Shown here: positions 39,690 to 48,275 of the stretch, one piece after another
Layout: the number at the start of each line of letters is the position of its first letter
Position numbering within the stretch: the stretch's first letter is position 1
Origin: JAPKZH01 sp964537875
GTDB lineage: Bacteria > Acidobacteriota > Aminicenantia > Aminicenantales > UBA4085
DNA length: 48,275 bases
Assembly (NCBI GenBank): GCA_964537875.1
Contig: CAZIDN010000025.1
Coordinates: forward strand, 1 to 48,275
Direction of reading: 5' to 3'
Position numbers and translations under genes: made by a program
The notes under the pieces: generated by a model
The model's input: only the letters and a program-made list of their open reading frames with translations
Database searches by the model: none
Told to the model about the DNA's origin: nothing

Positions 39690-41119
39690 AAGAGAAAAGG
39701 AGGGGAACGAGCCGAAAAAAACGCGATGTCCCTGAGGCCGTCCTTTCTCCTCTTGAGACAAATTCCCAGGCTAAAGCGCGGGAAGAGAAGCTGGATTCCG
39801 TGACCCGGGGACGGCTCAAGCTTTATGAGCCCGGGGCTCAGAACGTTAAAAAATTCTTGACTCTGCTCGCCCAGCGGATGACCCGGCCACTGGCCGCTTC
39901 CCTGGTGGGCTGCGTGCATTGCGGGATGTGTTCGGACACTTGTCATTATGCACTAGCCCGGCCTCATGACCCGACCATGACTCCTGTCTATAAAGCCGAA
40001 CAGATCCGGAGGATCTTTAAAAGGAAAATGGATTGGACCGGGCGCATCGCACCATGGTGGGTTCACGCCGGTTCTCCGGAGTCCGATGAAGACCTCAACA
40101 GGCTGAAAAACATCGTCTTCGGCACATGTAGCGCCTGCCGGCGGTGCACACTGAACTGTCCGATGGGGGTGGACACGGCGGCGCTCGTCCGGTTCACCCG
40201 GGGCCTCCTCACCGAACTGGGCATCGTGCCGGAGGGGATATTCAACGTCAACCGCGATCAGTGGGAGACCGGCAACCAAATGGCTGTCACGGAAGAAGAC
40301 TATTTGGAAACGCTCAAGTGGGTGGAGCAGGACCTTCAGGCCGAGCTTGGAACCTCTGACCTCAAGATTCCTCTGGAAAAGGAAAATTGCGATTTTATGT
40401 ACGCTGTAAATCCCCGGGAAATCAAGTTCGACCCGCGCTCTCTTTTCCATGCCGCCAAGATTTTTTACCTGGCAGGGGAGACATGGACGCTGCCTCGGTT
40501 TGGATGGGACCAGACCAACTTCGGACTTTTTTCAGGAGACGACAGCCTAGGAGCGTATCTCGCCCGGAACGTCTACGAAGCAGCGGCCAGGCTCCAGGCG
40601 AGGCGCATCGTCATTTCTGAATGCGGCCACGGCTACCGCTCGACACGGTGGGAAGGCTATAATTGGGCGGACTATGAGCAAACGCTCCCCAGCGAGTCTG
40701 TGATAATCACCCTCTTGTGCTATATCCGGGAAGGCCGAATTCGTGTTGACGCTGCGAAGAATCCCGAGCCGGTCACGTTTCATGACTCCTGCAATATCGC
40801 CCGTTCGGGAGGCCTCACCGAGGAGCCCCGCTGGATCCTGCGGAGAGTGTGTTCGGATTTTCGGGAGATGTTTCCCAACCGGACCGAGAATTTTTGTTGC
40901 ACCGGCGGCGGAGGGTTGCTGTCGATGGCCGAATACAGGCCGCTCCGCATGGAAGTAGCCAAGATCAAAGCCGAACAGCTTCGGACGACGGGGGCCAAGT
41001 TTGTCTGTACGATCTGCCATAACTGTGTGGACGGTCTCAATGATGTGATCAAGCACTATAAGCTCGATATGAAAGTCGTCCAGATTCTGGAACTTGTGGA
41101 AAAAGCCCTGATTCTTTAA
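39686..41119 (+). CDS. HdrD/DsrK-like iron-sulfur subunit
   Basis: A 477-residue protein: two [4Fe-4S] motifs (GCVHCGMCSDTC and CSACRRCTLNCP, about residues 73-160) and two CCG-type cysteine domains, the second with CCTGGGGLLSMAEY and CTICHNCVDG (about 405-450), as in HdrD, DsrK and TmcB. These CCG sites bind the special [4Fe-4S] centre that cleaves disulfides. With the cytochrome subunit it would pass electrons from quinol to a disulfide or trisulfide, with DsrC the best candidate partner in the window. Confidence 0.87.
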   Translation: MKEKRRGTSRKKRDVPEAVLSPLETNSQAKAREEKLDSVTRGRLKLYEPGAQNVKKFLTLLAQRMTRPLAASLVGCVHCGMCSDTCHYALARPHDPTMTPVYKAEQIRRIFKRKMDWTGRIAPWWVHAGSPESDEDLNRLKNIVFGTCSACRRCTLNCPMGVDTAALVRFTRGLLTELGIVPEGIFNVNRDQWETGNQMAVTEEDYLETLKWVEQDLQAELGTSDLKIPLEKENCDFMYAVNPREIKFDPRSLFHAAKIFYLAGETWTLPRFGWDQTNFGLFSGDDSLGAYLARNVYEAAARLQARRIVISECGHGYRSTRWEGYNWADYEQTLPSESVIITLLCYIREGRIRVDAAKNPEPVTFHDSCNIARSGGLTEEPRWILRRVCSDFREMFPNRTENFCCTGGGGLLSMAEYRPLRMEVAKIKAEQLRTTGAKFVCTICHNCVDGLNDVIKHYKLDMKVVQILELVEKALIL

Positions 41120-41207
41120 GTCGAATTCGGGGACTTCTTTCAGCTAAGCATAATCGGCGGCGTCGTTTATATTCGTGTAATTTCCGGCCGTCATCGCCCG
41201 GCGCCCA

Positions 41208-41235
41208 TTGACAACCCCTGTCGATTCGATAAAAT
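41208..41235 (+). promoter_or_regulatory. Promoter of the cysteine synthase gene
   Basis: TTGACA (41208-41213), a 16-nt spacer and TAAAAT (41230-41235), with a predicted start near 41242. Confidence 0.65.
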
Positions 41236-41283
41236 TGAGGAGTCTTCTCGTAACAAGGCTTGATCATTAAGCGGAGTCCTTGC

Positions 41284-42459
41284 ATGTCTTTAAAAAACAA
41301 TGAATCCTTTTTCTCCGAACCCGAGAAAACGGGGGGCGAAGGCTCGCTGATCGGGGAGAGGATTCGCGGCATTTCTTACATGATCGGTAACACGCCGCTC
41401 CTATCGATCCATTTCACCTACCGCGGAGAGAAGCGCGTCATTTATGCGAAGGCCGAGCACCTGAACAAAACCGGGAGCATCAAAGACCGGATGGCCTTGC
41501 ACATCATCCGGGAAGCTTACCGGCGGGGCGATCTCAAACCTGGCGACACGATTGTTGAGGCGACCAGCGGAAATTCCGGAATTTCATTCGCCGCCGTCGG
41601 GCGGGCGCTGGGTCATCCCGTGGCGCTTTTCATGCCGGACTGGATGAGCCGGGAACGGATCGATCTGATCTGTAGCCTGGGAGCCCAAATCTATCTGGTG
41701 AGCCGGGAAAGCGGCGGCTTTCTGGGAAGCATAGAGAGGGCGGAACGGATGGCCCGGGACAACCCTCGCGTTTTCCTTCCCCGGCAGTTTTCGAACCAAG
41801 ACAATGTTGCCGCGCATTTCGAGGCCACAGGTCCCGAGATCTGGTGGCAGCTGCGTTTCCGTTCTCTTGATCCGGACGCTTTTGTTGCCGGCGTGGGCAC
41901 AGGAGGGACGGTCATGGGTGTCGGGAAATTTCTCCGCCAAAAGCGGCCAACGGTCAAGGTCCATCCTCTGGAGCCTGCCAACTCGCCGACGCTATCGACG
42001 GGATATAAAGTCGGAAAACACAGGATCCAGGGGATTTCCGACGAGTTCATTCCCCCGGTCGTCGACCTTTCATTTTTGGACGAAATCATCAGCGTGGACG
42101 ACGGGGACGCCATCATCATGGCGCAGAAGCTGGCGCGTGAACTGGGGCTCGGCGTCGGCATATCGTCCGGAGCCAATTTCCTGGGGGCCCTGAAGGCTCA
42201 GAATAAACTGGGCAAAGATGCCGTAGTGGTCACCGTGCTTCCGGACGATAATAAGAAATATCTCAGCACGGATCTGTTGAAGGATGAACCGGTGAAAAAA
42301 GGATTTCTGACTCCCGATATAGGCCTCTTGGGCTTCGGGGCGTCCAAACGTGTCTGTCACACCTGCTGCGATCCCAAGGATTGCCTGGAAGCCGGACCTC
42401 GACGGGCGGAAATTCAAGAAGAATTGATTCTTCCGCCGTGTCCGCGCCGACGGGGATGA
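41284..42459 (+). CDS. cysK: Cysteine synthase-like PLP enzyme with Cys-rich tail
   Basis: A 391-residue fold-type II PLP enzyme: PLP lysine in NKTGSIKDR, the substrate loop EATSGNSGI and the phosphate-binding GVGTGGTVMG, as in O-acetylserine sulfhydrylase and cystathionine beta-synthase. The C-terminal 60 residues are extra and contain RVCHTCCDPKDCLE, four Cys that could bind metal or act as redox switch. The start at 41284 has GGAG 8 nt upstream. It follows the DsrMK-like pair but has its own promoter. Uses sulfide to make cysteine; related activities cannot be excluded. Confidence 0.85.
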   Translation: MSLKNNESFFSEPEKTGGEGSLIGERIRGISYMIGNTPLLSIHFTYRGEKRVIYAKAEHLNKTGSIKDRMALHIIREAYRRGDLKPGDTIVEATSGNSGISFAAVGRALGHPVALFMPDWMSRERIDLICSLGAQIYLVSRESGGFLGSIERAERMARDNPRVFLPRQFSNQDNVAAHFEATGPEIWWQLRFRSLDPDAFVAGVGTGGTVMGVGKFLRQKRPTVKVHPLEPANSPTLSTGYKVGKHRIQGISDEFIPPVVDLSFLDEIISVDDGDAIIMAQKLARELGLGVGISSGANFLGALKAQNKLGKDAVVVTVLPDDNKKYLSTDLLKDEPVKKGFLTPDIGLLGFGASKRVCHTCCDPKDCLEAGPRRAEIQEELILPPCPRRRG

Positions 42460-42572
42460 AGCCTTCTTTCCCCGGTCAAGAATCAGAGAGGAAATGCGCC
42501 GAGCCGATGCTAGGTCATAATGCTTCTGCCGAGAAAAAGGATTCTCCTCCGATGTTGGAAGCCTTCCTGCGC

Positions 42573-42600
42573 TTGACTTCAAAAATTTCCCCGGTATATA
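42573..42600 (+). promoter_or_regulatory. Promoter of the aminotransferase-peptidase operon
   Basis: TTGACT (42573-42578), a 16-nt spacer and TATATA (42595-42600), followed by a leader of about 50 nt and an AAGGAGAG ribosome site. Confidence 0.55.
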
Positions 42601-42660
42601 AGAGATATCTGGATCTTATTTCATCGTGTTTTTTATTATGCATTCATAAGGAGAGTTCGA

Positions 42661-43758
42661 ATGGCAAAGTTTGAAGGCATCCTGTGGGCATCCAAGCAGA
42701 TGCGCTATATGCTTCCGGAAAAACACTACGAGCTCTTGGATATCGATTCCCAGATCCCGGCCGTTTCCCGTTCGGTCCATTATGCCCTCTTTCTGGCGTT
42801 TGAGGGGATCCGCTTTTTCTGCAAAAAAAATCCCCAAGGGGGACTCGAAGTCATTTTCCTCAACTGGCATAAAAATCTCGAACGGTTTCAGAGGGGAATC
42901 GCGTTCAATTTTGGCAGCGACCAGCAGAATTGGGTGCCGTCCGTGGAGGAGCTTGAGCAGATCTTGATCCACCGTTTCTTCAAGGAACCGGCCCTCAGGA
43001 GTTTTTTTGATGAGATGGCCGTCCTTGGAGCGCAGGGATATCTGCGGCCTTACACCGTGGACGAAGAGCAATCCATCGGCGTCACCTTTCCCAACCGGCC
43101 GGCTATTCGGGCCGCGGTCTCTCGCTACGACCGCTATCTGGGCGAACCGTTCACCGGCGTCGTCGTTCCCCATATGGTCCGGGCCGTGGGGGTCAACAAG
43201 ACCGGCTGCCTCAAGCTGGGCGTCAATTATTTGATGAGCGTCAAGGCCGTCGACGCGGCCAAAAAGATCAGGCCCGAAGCGGCGTCCGCCCTTTTTCTGG
43301 ATGATAATCCCCTGGCCAAAATCGAAGAGCGCAATATCACCGAATGGGATTCCTCCTGCTGCCTGTTTGCTTTCCGCGACGGCAAGGTCGTCAAGATACC
43401 GGAGAGCAACCTGATCCTTCCCTCGGTCACGATCCATGGGATCGTCGCCATCTTGAAAGAGATGGGCGTCAAGGTCGAGGAGCGGCATATCATGTACGGC
43501 GAGCTGCTCGAGAGAGCAAAGGGAAATGAGTTGGTGGCGGCCTGCAGCGTGGGGACGGCGGGAATTCTCAACCGCTGTTTCGAGCTCGTCTTTGTGGACG
43601 CTGAAAGCCGCGTCCTTCTCGCCCATCGGCCCGACCAGAAGCATCCTCTCTTTCAAAAGCTCGGAGAGGCCAAGGAATATTACTGGAATATCTATAAAGA
43701 GAAGGCCAAAGTCCCGGCTGGACTGAAGCTGTTCAAGTATTCCTTATCCCTAAAATAA
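42661..43758 (+). CDS. ilvE: Branched-chain aminotransferase-like class IV PLP enzyme
   Basis: A 365-residue fold-type IV enzyme. The PLP lysine is probably in CLKLGVNYLMS, the counterpart of the usual K-x-x-x-N-Y, with RPYTV-type and SRSVHYALFLAFEG arginine/glycine regions as in BCATs. The phosphate-side motif reads NITEWDSSCCLFAF, with Cys in place of the normal Asn-Ile, so substrate specificity may differ from IlvE. Good ribosome site. It is 22 nt from the M28-type peptidase gene, suggesting an amino-acid degradation operon. Confidence 0.7.
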   Translation: MAKFEGILWASKQMRYMLPEKHYELLDIDSQIPAVSRSVHYALFLAFEGIRFFCKKNPQGGLEVIFLNWHKNLERFQRGIAFNFGSDQQNWVPSVEELEQILIHRFFKEPALRSFFDEMAVLGAQGYLRPYTVDEEQSIGVTFPNRPAIRAAVSRYDRYLGEPFTGVVVPHMVRAVGVNKTGCLKLGVNYLMSVKAVDAAKKIRPEAASALFLDDNPLAKIEERNITEWDSSCCLFAFRDGKVVKIPESNLILPSVTIHGIVAILKEMGVKVEERHIMYGELLERAKGNELVAACSVGTAGILNRCFELVFVDAESRVLLAHRPDQKHPLFQKLGEAKEYYWNIYKEKAKVPAGLKLFKYSLSLK

Positions 43759-43780
43759 GAAGATTCACAAGGAGGCTCTT

Positions 43781-45877
43781 ATGAGAAAATCCGGTATCCT
43801 GCTTGCCATCATCTTATTGGTCGTCGCGATCCTGCCCGCCCAGTTTGGACGGACGATCCAGCCGACCCTCGTTCCCCATCAGGTCCTCCTCGACATCATC
43901 AACGAGGCCTCGGGGGACCTGGCCCTGCAAAACGAGATCCTGATTGCGGGAGTCAACCGGAACCGTAAGCCCGAGGAATATGCCTCCGGCTATTTCGAAA
44001 CGGCGTTTCTGATCGAGAAGCTCCGTGAGAATGGGATCACGGACGCGCGCATCATCGACCTGCCGACGAGCGGCCCCAAGACCTGGGATGCGGAGTCGGC
44101 CGAGCTGTGGCTGACCAAGCCCGCCAAGCGCAAGATCGCCGACCTGAAGGATATCCCGGCCTGCCTCTGCTCCGGGAGTTCGGACGCAGACGTCACCGCC
44201 GAGCTCGTCTATGTCGGTCCCGGATACAACGAGAGCTTCTATGCGGGGAAGGATCTTAAGGGAAAGATCGCCCTGGTCAACTTCTATCCCCGCTCGGCCC
44301 AGGCTTTAGCTGTGGAAAAATACGGCGCCGTGGGTCTTATCGGCTACGGTTCGAGCCACCCGGAGTTCGACCCGGACCAGGTCGGCTGGAGTGGGATCCA
44401 GTCCGGCGAAAAGAATAAGCCGACGTTCGGCTTTATGGTCTCGACTCGACAGGGAAACGAGCTCCGCGACCAGCTCGAGCGGGGGACGAAGATCGAGGTC
44501 CGGGCAGTGGTCAAGGCCCAAATGGTCCCTTACAAGGAGCAGATGGTCGAGGCCTTAATCAAGGGGACGGATCTCGCGGAAGAGGAACTCGTCTTCACCG
44601 CTCACCTCTACGAAGGATTAACCAAGCAGGGAGCCAACGACGACATCTCGGGTTGCGTCTCGATTCTCGAAACAGCGCGGGTGCTCAAGAAGCTCATGGC
44701 CGATGGGAAGATCCCGCCGCTTCGCCGCTCGATCCGATTCCTCTTTGTCCCCGAGATCGAGGGGACGATCGCCTACCTGAAGAAGTTCCCTGAGATCGGC
44801 AAGAAGTTCTTTGCCAACATCAACGAGGACATGGTCGGCGAGTCGCTGGCTAGGAACAGGAGCTACTTCTCCTGCGTCCAGACGCCCTGGTCGCTTCCCA
44901 CTTACCTTAACGACGTCATGCGGTCCTTCGTCGAGTGGACCGAGGAAACGCAGCGTTACGACGGCTCGGCGACCCTGCTCCCGATCTGGTCGCCGACTGG
45001 GACGCGCGATCCTTTCCCGGCGGTCATGGACGCCCACTCGGGCGGAAGCGACCATATCGTCTTCGTCGATGCCGGAGTCGGGGTTCCGGCGGTCATGTTC
45101 ATCTGCTGGCCGGACATGTGGTATCACTCGAGCGGCGATACGCCCGATAAATCCGACTCCACTCAGCTCAAGCGGGTCGTCTTCCTATCGGCGGCTTCCG
45201 CAGTCTGCTTGGCTGGGGCTGGTCCGTCCGAAACAGAGAAGATCATCGCCGAGGTCGCGGGCCGGTCGCTCGGGCGGCTGGGGCAGGACAAGATCCGGGC
45301 TGCCCGCCGCCTGCGCGATGCCGCGCCGGCGGATGTCCACGCCGCATTTAAAGACGCCCAGAACATCTTAGCCCAGGGCTTCGTTCGCGAGACCGGCGCG
45401 CTCGATTCGACACGTTTCTTCGTCAAGGCCGATGCACGGCTGGAAAGCATGCTCCAGAGTCATAAGAAATCGATCGAAGCCCTCCGGCTGCCGTTTTCTA
45501 GGGAGGTCGAGGAGACGTATCGGGCGCGCTGTTTGAAGGAGGGCCTCAAGCCCCAGCCGGTCGTCCTCTCCGCCGATGAAATCCGGCTTGGTAAAATGAT
45601 CCCCCTCCGGACGGAGAAGATGACCGGGGCATCTAACATCTTGGAGTATTACACCAAGATCCAGGACGCGGCGGACCGCCCGGTCGTGGCCAAGGTCGGA
45701 GCGATCGAAGGCGAGATCCGGAACTTCATCGACGGCCGGAGGTCGATTCTTCAGGTCCGCAACGCGGCCGCCGCCGAGGCCGCCTTCATGAACGTTCCCC
45801 TTCCTTCTCTCCAGGACGTCGAAAACTTCATCAAGCTCCTGGAGAAGTACGGCTACGTGAAGTATGCGGGGAAATAG
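43781..45877 (+). CDS. Secreted M28-type zinc peptidase with PA-like domain
   Basis: A 698-residue exported protein (signal about 1-21, ending LPAQF). A PA-like insert (about 145-250) precedes the aminopeptidase core: zinc ligands His in FTAHLYEG, bridging Asp in GANDDISG, Glu-Glu in VPEIEGT, Glu-Asp in INEDMVG and His in MWYHSSGDTPDK, the order of peptidase family M28. The C-terminal 200 residues are helical with no assigned role. It would trim amino acids from peptides outside the cell, matching the C69 dipeptidase in this window. An AAGGAGG site precedes the ATG. Confidence 0.87.
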   Translation: MRKSGILLAIILLVVAILPAQFGRTIQPTLVPHQVLLDIINEASGDLALQNEILIAGVNRNRKPEEYASGYFETAFLIEKLRENGITDARIIDLPTSGPKTWDAESAELWLTKPAKRKIADLKDIPACLCSGSSDADVTAELVYVGPGYNESFYAGKDLKGKIALVNFYPRSAQALAVEKYGAVGLIGYGSSHPEFDPDQVGWSGIQSGEKNKPTFGFMVSTRQGNELRDQLERGTKIEVRAVVKAQMVPYKEQMVEALIKGTDLAEEELVFTAHLYEGLTKQGANDDISGCVSILETARVLKKLMADGKIPPLRRSIRFLFVPEIEGTIAYLKKFPEIGKKFFANINEDMVGESLARNRSYFSCVQTPWSLPTYLNDVMRSFVEWTEETQRYDGSATLLPIWSPTGTRDPFPAVMDAHSGGSDHIVFVDAGVGVPAVMFICWPDMWYHSSGDTPDKSDSTQLKRVVFLSAASAVCLAGAGPSETEKIIAEVAGRSLGRLGQDKIRAARRLRDAAPADVHAAFKDAQNILAQGFVRETGALDSTRFFVKADARLESMLQSHKKSIEALRLPFSREVEETYRARCLKEGLKPQPVVLSADEIRLGKMIPLRTEKMTGASNILEYYTKIQDAADRPVVAKVGAIEGEIRNFIDGRRSILQVRNAAAAEAAFMNVPLPSLQDVENFIKLLEKYGYVKYAGK

Positions 45878-45930
45878 AGGTCAGGACGTCTCGGAATCAA
45901 TGCTCCGCGGGCCAGCTTAAAGCTGTTCAC

Positions 45931-46159
45931 GCCCAAAATTGCCGATAGAAACGACCGACGGGTCCTGTCGCGGTTCACCCCCGGCGTCCCTCGCGGACTA
46001 TCGTGGTTATTCTGAGGCAGAATGTCAGCGGCATCAAACGCTCGGGGCGGCGGGGGGCCCCCGAACCACGCCACCCGTCGGGTGTCGTCATTTTCATTGT
46101 ATTTAAGGGAATGTTCTGAGCTTTTAACTGATGATTAACCCCTGTCGGCAATTTTGGGC
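45931..46159. repeat. MITE-like element with 18-bp inverted ends
   Basis: GCCCAAAATTGCCGATAG at 45931-45948 recurs inverted at 46142-46159 with one mismatch (17 of 18). The 229-bp span between has no coding gene; it contains a tight hairpin CACCC-GTC-GGGTG (46072-46084) and a GC-rich palindrome near 46050-46065. No target-site duplication is evident. It fits a small non-autonomous mobile element or repeat. The remainder of the 45878-46229 gap holds nothing else clear. Confidence 0.5.
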
Positions 46160-46229
46160 CGCGTATTCCATTTGACTCTTTTTTCATGAGTTGATATTCT
46201 TTTGGCAGACAGCTAAAAGGTTGTCGGGA

Positions 46230-48275
46230 ATGAAATGCCCCAAGTGCCGTTCTGAGAATCCCACGGGGAGCGTTTTCTGCAGCAAGTGCGGAACACAGAT
46301 TGTGTCCTCCGAAAAAGTCCTCTTCACCCAGACCGAGACCCTCGTCGCTCCGATTATCGAATTGGCCAGAGGCAGCTTATTTGCCGGCCGTTACGAGATC
46401 ATCGAAGAGCTCGGCAAAGGCGGAATGGGCAAGATCTACAGGGCATTTGACAGAAAGATCGACGTCGAGGTCGCCCTCAAGCTGGTAAGATCAGAGATCG
46501 CCGCGGACAAGAAAACGGTCGAGCGATTCCGGAACGAGCTGCGACTGGCCCGAGAGATCGCCCACAGGAATGTCTGCCGGATGTTTGACCTCAACGAGGA
46601 AAAGGGCATTTATTACATCACGATGGAATATGTCCCGGGCGAGGACCTGAAGAGTTTCATCCGCAGGGCGGCGCCGCTCAGCACCAGGAAAGCGGTTTCC
46701 ATCGCCAAGCAGGTCTGCGCCGGGCTGGCCGAAGCGCACCGGCTGGGAGTCGTCCATCGGGACCTTAAGCCAGGCAATATCATGATCGACAAGGACGGAA
46801 ACGCCAAGATTATGGATTTCGGGATCGCCCGGTCCCTGCACGCCAAGGGCGTCACGGGCGCGGGCATGATGGTCGGAACTCCCGAGTACATGAGCCCCGA
46901 GCAGGTGGAAGGGAAGGATGTCGATGAGCGGTCGGACATCTATTCGTTGGGAATCATATTGTACGAAATGTTGACCGGGCGCGTTCCGTTCGAGGGCGAT
47001 ACGCCTTTTACGGTTGGCGTCAAGCATAAGAGCGAGATGCCAAAGGACCCGAAGGAAATCAATGCGCAAATTCCCGAGGACCTCGACCGGCTCATCCTGA
47101 GATGCTTGGAAAAAGATAGGGATAAACGGTATCGTTCGGCCGAAGACCTGCGGCTGGGGCTCGAAAAAATCGAACAGGGCATCCCGACCACTGAACAGCT
47201 CATCTCGAAAAGAAAGACGACCACAGGCAGGCAGATCACCGTCACCTTCGGCCCGAAGAAAATACTCATTCCGGCTTTGGCCGTGACTGCGCTCGCCGTC
47301 GCCATAGCCGTCTGGCTCGTCTTTTTTAAAAAGGAAAGCGGCCTCCGTCCCGAACAGAGGCGCTCCATTGCCGTGATCAGTTTCGAAAATCAGACGGGCG
47401 ATAAGACTTTTGATTATCTGAAGAAGGCGATCCCGAATCTCCTTATCTCGAGCCTCGAGCAGTCGAAATATCTTCGGGTGACAACGTGGGAACGGATGGA
47501 CGACCTACTCCGTCAGATGGGCAAGGCCGGCTCCGAGACGATCGACAAGGAATCCGGCTTTGAACTCTGCCGCAGGGACGGCGTGGAGACGATCGTCGTT
47601 GGCAGTTTCGTCAAAGCCGAAGACATGTTCGTCACAGATGTCAAGGTCCTGGATGTCGATTCCAAAGCCCTGCTGAAGAGCGCCATCTCCCGTGGCGAGG
47701 GCGTTCGCAGCATCCTCGAAAAGCAGATCGGGGAGCTCAGTCGAGAGATCTCCCGCGGCGTGGGCGTATCCGAACGCAAGATCCAAGCGGCTCGGCCCAG
47801 CGTGCCCGATGTGCCGACATCCTCCATGGAAGCCTACAACAGCTTCCTCAAGGGAAAAGAGGCCTACGAGAAGTTCTATTATGAACAGGCCCGGCAACTT
47901 CTGGAAAATGCCATCGCCCTCGACCCCAATTTTGCGGAGGCTTACCTTTACCTGGCCCGAACGCAGTCGAACTTGGGCAATCAGAAGGCCAGAGTCGAGG
48001 CCTATGAAAAAGCAAAAGTCCTCTCGGGAAAAGCTGCCGAGAAGGAAAGACTCTATATCGAAGAAGCCTATGCCGGAGCGATCGAGAGAGATCCCGAGAA
48101 GCGATTGCGAATCCTTGAAGAAATCGTTCAAAAGTACCCCAAGGAAAAAGAGGCGCACTTTGAGCTGGGGGCCTACCACAGGGGGAGGAATAAGCTCGAA
48201 TTGGCAATTTCGGAATTGGATAAAGCGCTGGCTCTCGACCCCAACTACGGCTCTGTCCTGAACTTGATTGCCTAC
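46230..48275 (+). CDS. Zinc-ribbon Ser/Thr protein kinase with TPR tail (runs off the window)
   Basis: 682 residues are visible, with no stop before the edge. Order: zinc ribbon MKCPKCRSENP and FCSKCGTQI (Cys3, 6, 17, 20); kinase domain about 53-310 with LGKGGMGKIYRAFD, catalytic Lys in VALKLV, HRDLKPGN and DFGIARS; one membrane span near 346-366 (ILIPALAVTALAVAIAVWL); a FlgO/TolB-like domain (IAVISFENQTGD onward); and TPR repeats from about 530. It is the intact counterpart of the kinase remnant at 12834-13274. It probably signals from the envelope; its targets are unknown. Confidence 0.9.
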   Translation, partial: MKCPKCRSENPTGSVFCSKCGTQIVSSEKVLFTQTETLVAPIIELARGSLFAGRYEIIEELGKGGMGKIYRAFDRKIDVEVALKLVRSEIAADKKTVERFRNELRLAREIAHRNVCRMFDLNEEKGIYYITMEYVPGEDLKSFIRRAAPLSTRKAVSIAKQVCAGLAEAHRLGVVHRDLKPGNIMIDKDGNAKIMDFGIARSLHAKGVTGAGMMVGTPEYMSPEQVEGKDVDERSDIYSLGIILYEMLTGRVPFEGDTPFTVGVKHKSEMPKDPKEINAQIPEDLDRLILRCLEKDRDKRYRSAEDLRLGLEKIEQGIPTTEQLISKRKTTTGRQITVTFGPKKILIPALAVTALAVAIAVWLVFFKKESGLRPEQRRSIAVISFENQTGDKTFDYLKKAIPNLLISSLEQSKYLRVTTWERMDDLLRQMGKAGSETIDKESGFELCRRDGVETIVVGSFVKAEDMFVTDVKVLDVDSKALLKSAISRGEGVRSILEKQIGELSREISRGVGVSERKIQAARPSVPDVPTSSMEAYNSFLKGKEAYEKFYYEQARQLLENAIALDPNFAEAYLYLARTQSNLGNQKARVEAYEKAKVLSGKAAEKERLYIEEAYAGAIERDPEKRLRILEEIVQKYPKEKEAHFELGAYHRGRNKLELAISELDKALALDPNYGSVLNLIAY

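Noticed and set aside
42616..43656. A 346-codon minus-strand frame opposite the aminotransferase
   Set aside because: Antisense shadow; the plus strand has a ribosome site, promoter and PLP-enzyme motifs.

Overview
The window looks like a chromosomal piece of an anaerobic, free-living bacterium with a Gram-negative type envelope (lipoproteins, an outer-membrane barrel, TolC/RND efflux, a TonB-receptor remnant). A GWxTD-type lipoprotein, zinc-ribbon Ser/Thr kinases with TPR tails, a DUF6786-like lipoprotein, C69 and M28 peptidases and moderate GC content together suggest Candidatus Aminicenantes or a relative near Acidobacteriota. That placement is an inference from gene content; no rRNA, tRNA or CRISPR array was recognised.

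Layout. 1-12.5 kb: unlinked catabolic and envelope genes (DUF6786-like lipoprotein, transglutaminase-like protein, Tat-exported aldo/keto reductase with a class V aminotransferase, LMW phosphatase divergent from a lipocalin, outer-membrane barrel, GWxTD lipoprotein, C69 dipeptidase), ending in a HigBA pair whose toxin gene has an in-frame amber stop. 12.6-16.6 kb: a decayed kinase gene beside a cluster of short hairpins, dsrC, a cysteine desulfurase and a permease split into two genes. 16.7-26.3 kb: a proton-type P-ATPase, a four-gene heavy-metal RND efflux operon and a radical SAM protein. 26.5-29.9 kb: a NikR-controlled ECF importer (S, methyltransferase, T, A) with a gutted TonB-receptor gene at its head and a well-formed NikR operator over its promoter. 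30.0-38.0 kb: a Fur-controlled run of about 14 genes (Fur, three Gly/aromatic-rich DUF5320-type proteins, a NifX-DUF5320 fusion with a Gly-Met-Arg linker, a tandem NifX protein with a His/Cys linker, an internally deleted Mrp ATPase, CGGC and FmdB-type Cys proteins, a PLP sulfur lyase, an MBL-fold hydrolase and two MinD/ferredoxin ATPases). 38.1-45.9 kb: an Asp/Glu racemase, a DsrMK/HdrED-like membrane redox pair, cysteine synthase, a BCAT-like aminotransferase and a secreted M28-type peptidase. 46.2 kb to the end: a Ser/Thr kinase-TPR protein that runs off the window.

How it fits together. The 26.5-38 kb stretch is a metal-homeostasis island: NikR governs an importer, and Fur, with a near-consensus box at its own promoter, governs a set of Fe-S handling proteins. 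The NifX fusion has the domain order described for the archaeal thioferrate storage protein IssA, so an Fe-S storage or trafficking system is the most interesting hypothesis here. DsrC and a DsrMK-like pair occur without dsrAB in view, with cysteine desulfurase, cysteine synthase and a PLP sulfur lyase nearby, pointing to sulfur-relay and thiol/disulfide redox chemistry.

A second theme is gene decay. DUF5674, Mrp and the TonB receptor each keep both ends and lack the middle. The higB toxin and a kinase gene carry amber stops, and a GH42 beta-galactosidase survives only as its C-terminus. Several promoters lie so close to their start codons that the transcripts should be leaderless or nearly so.
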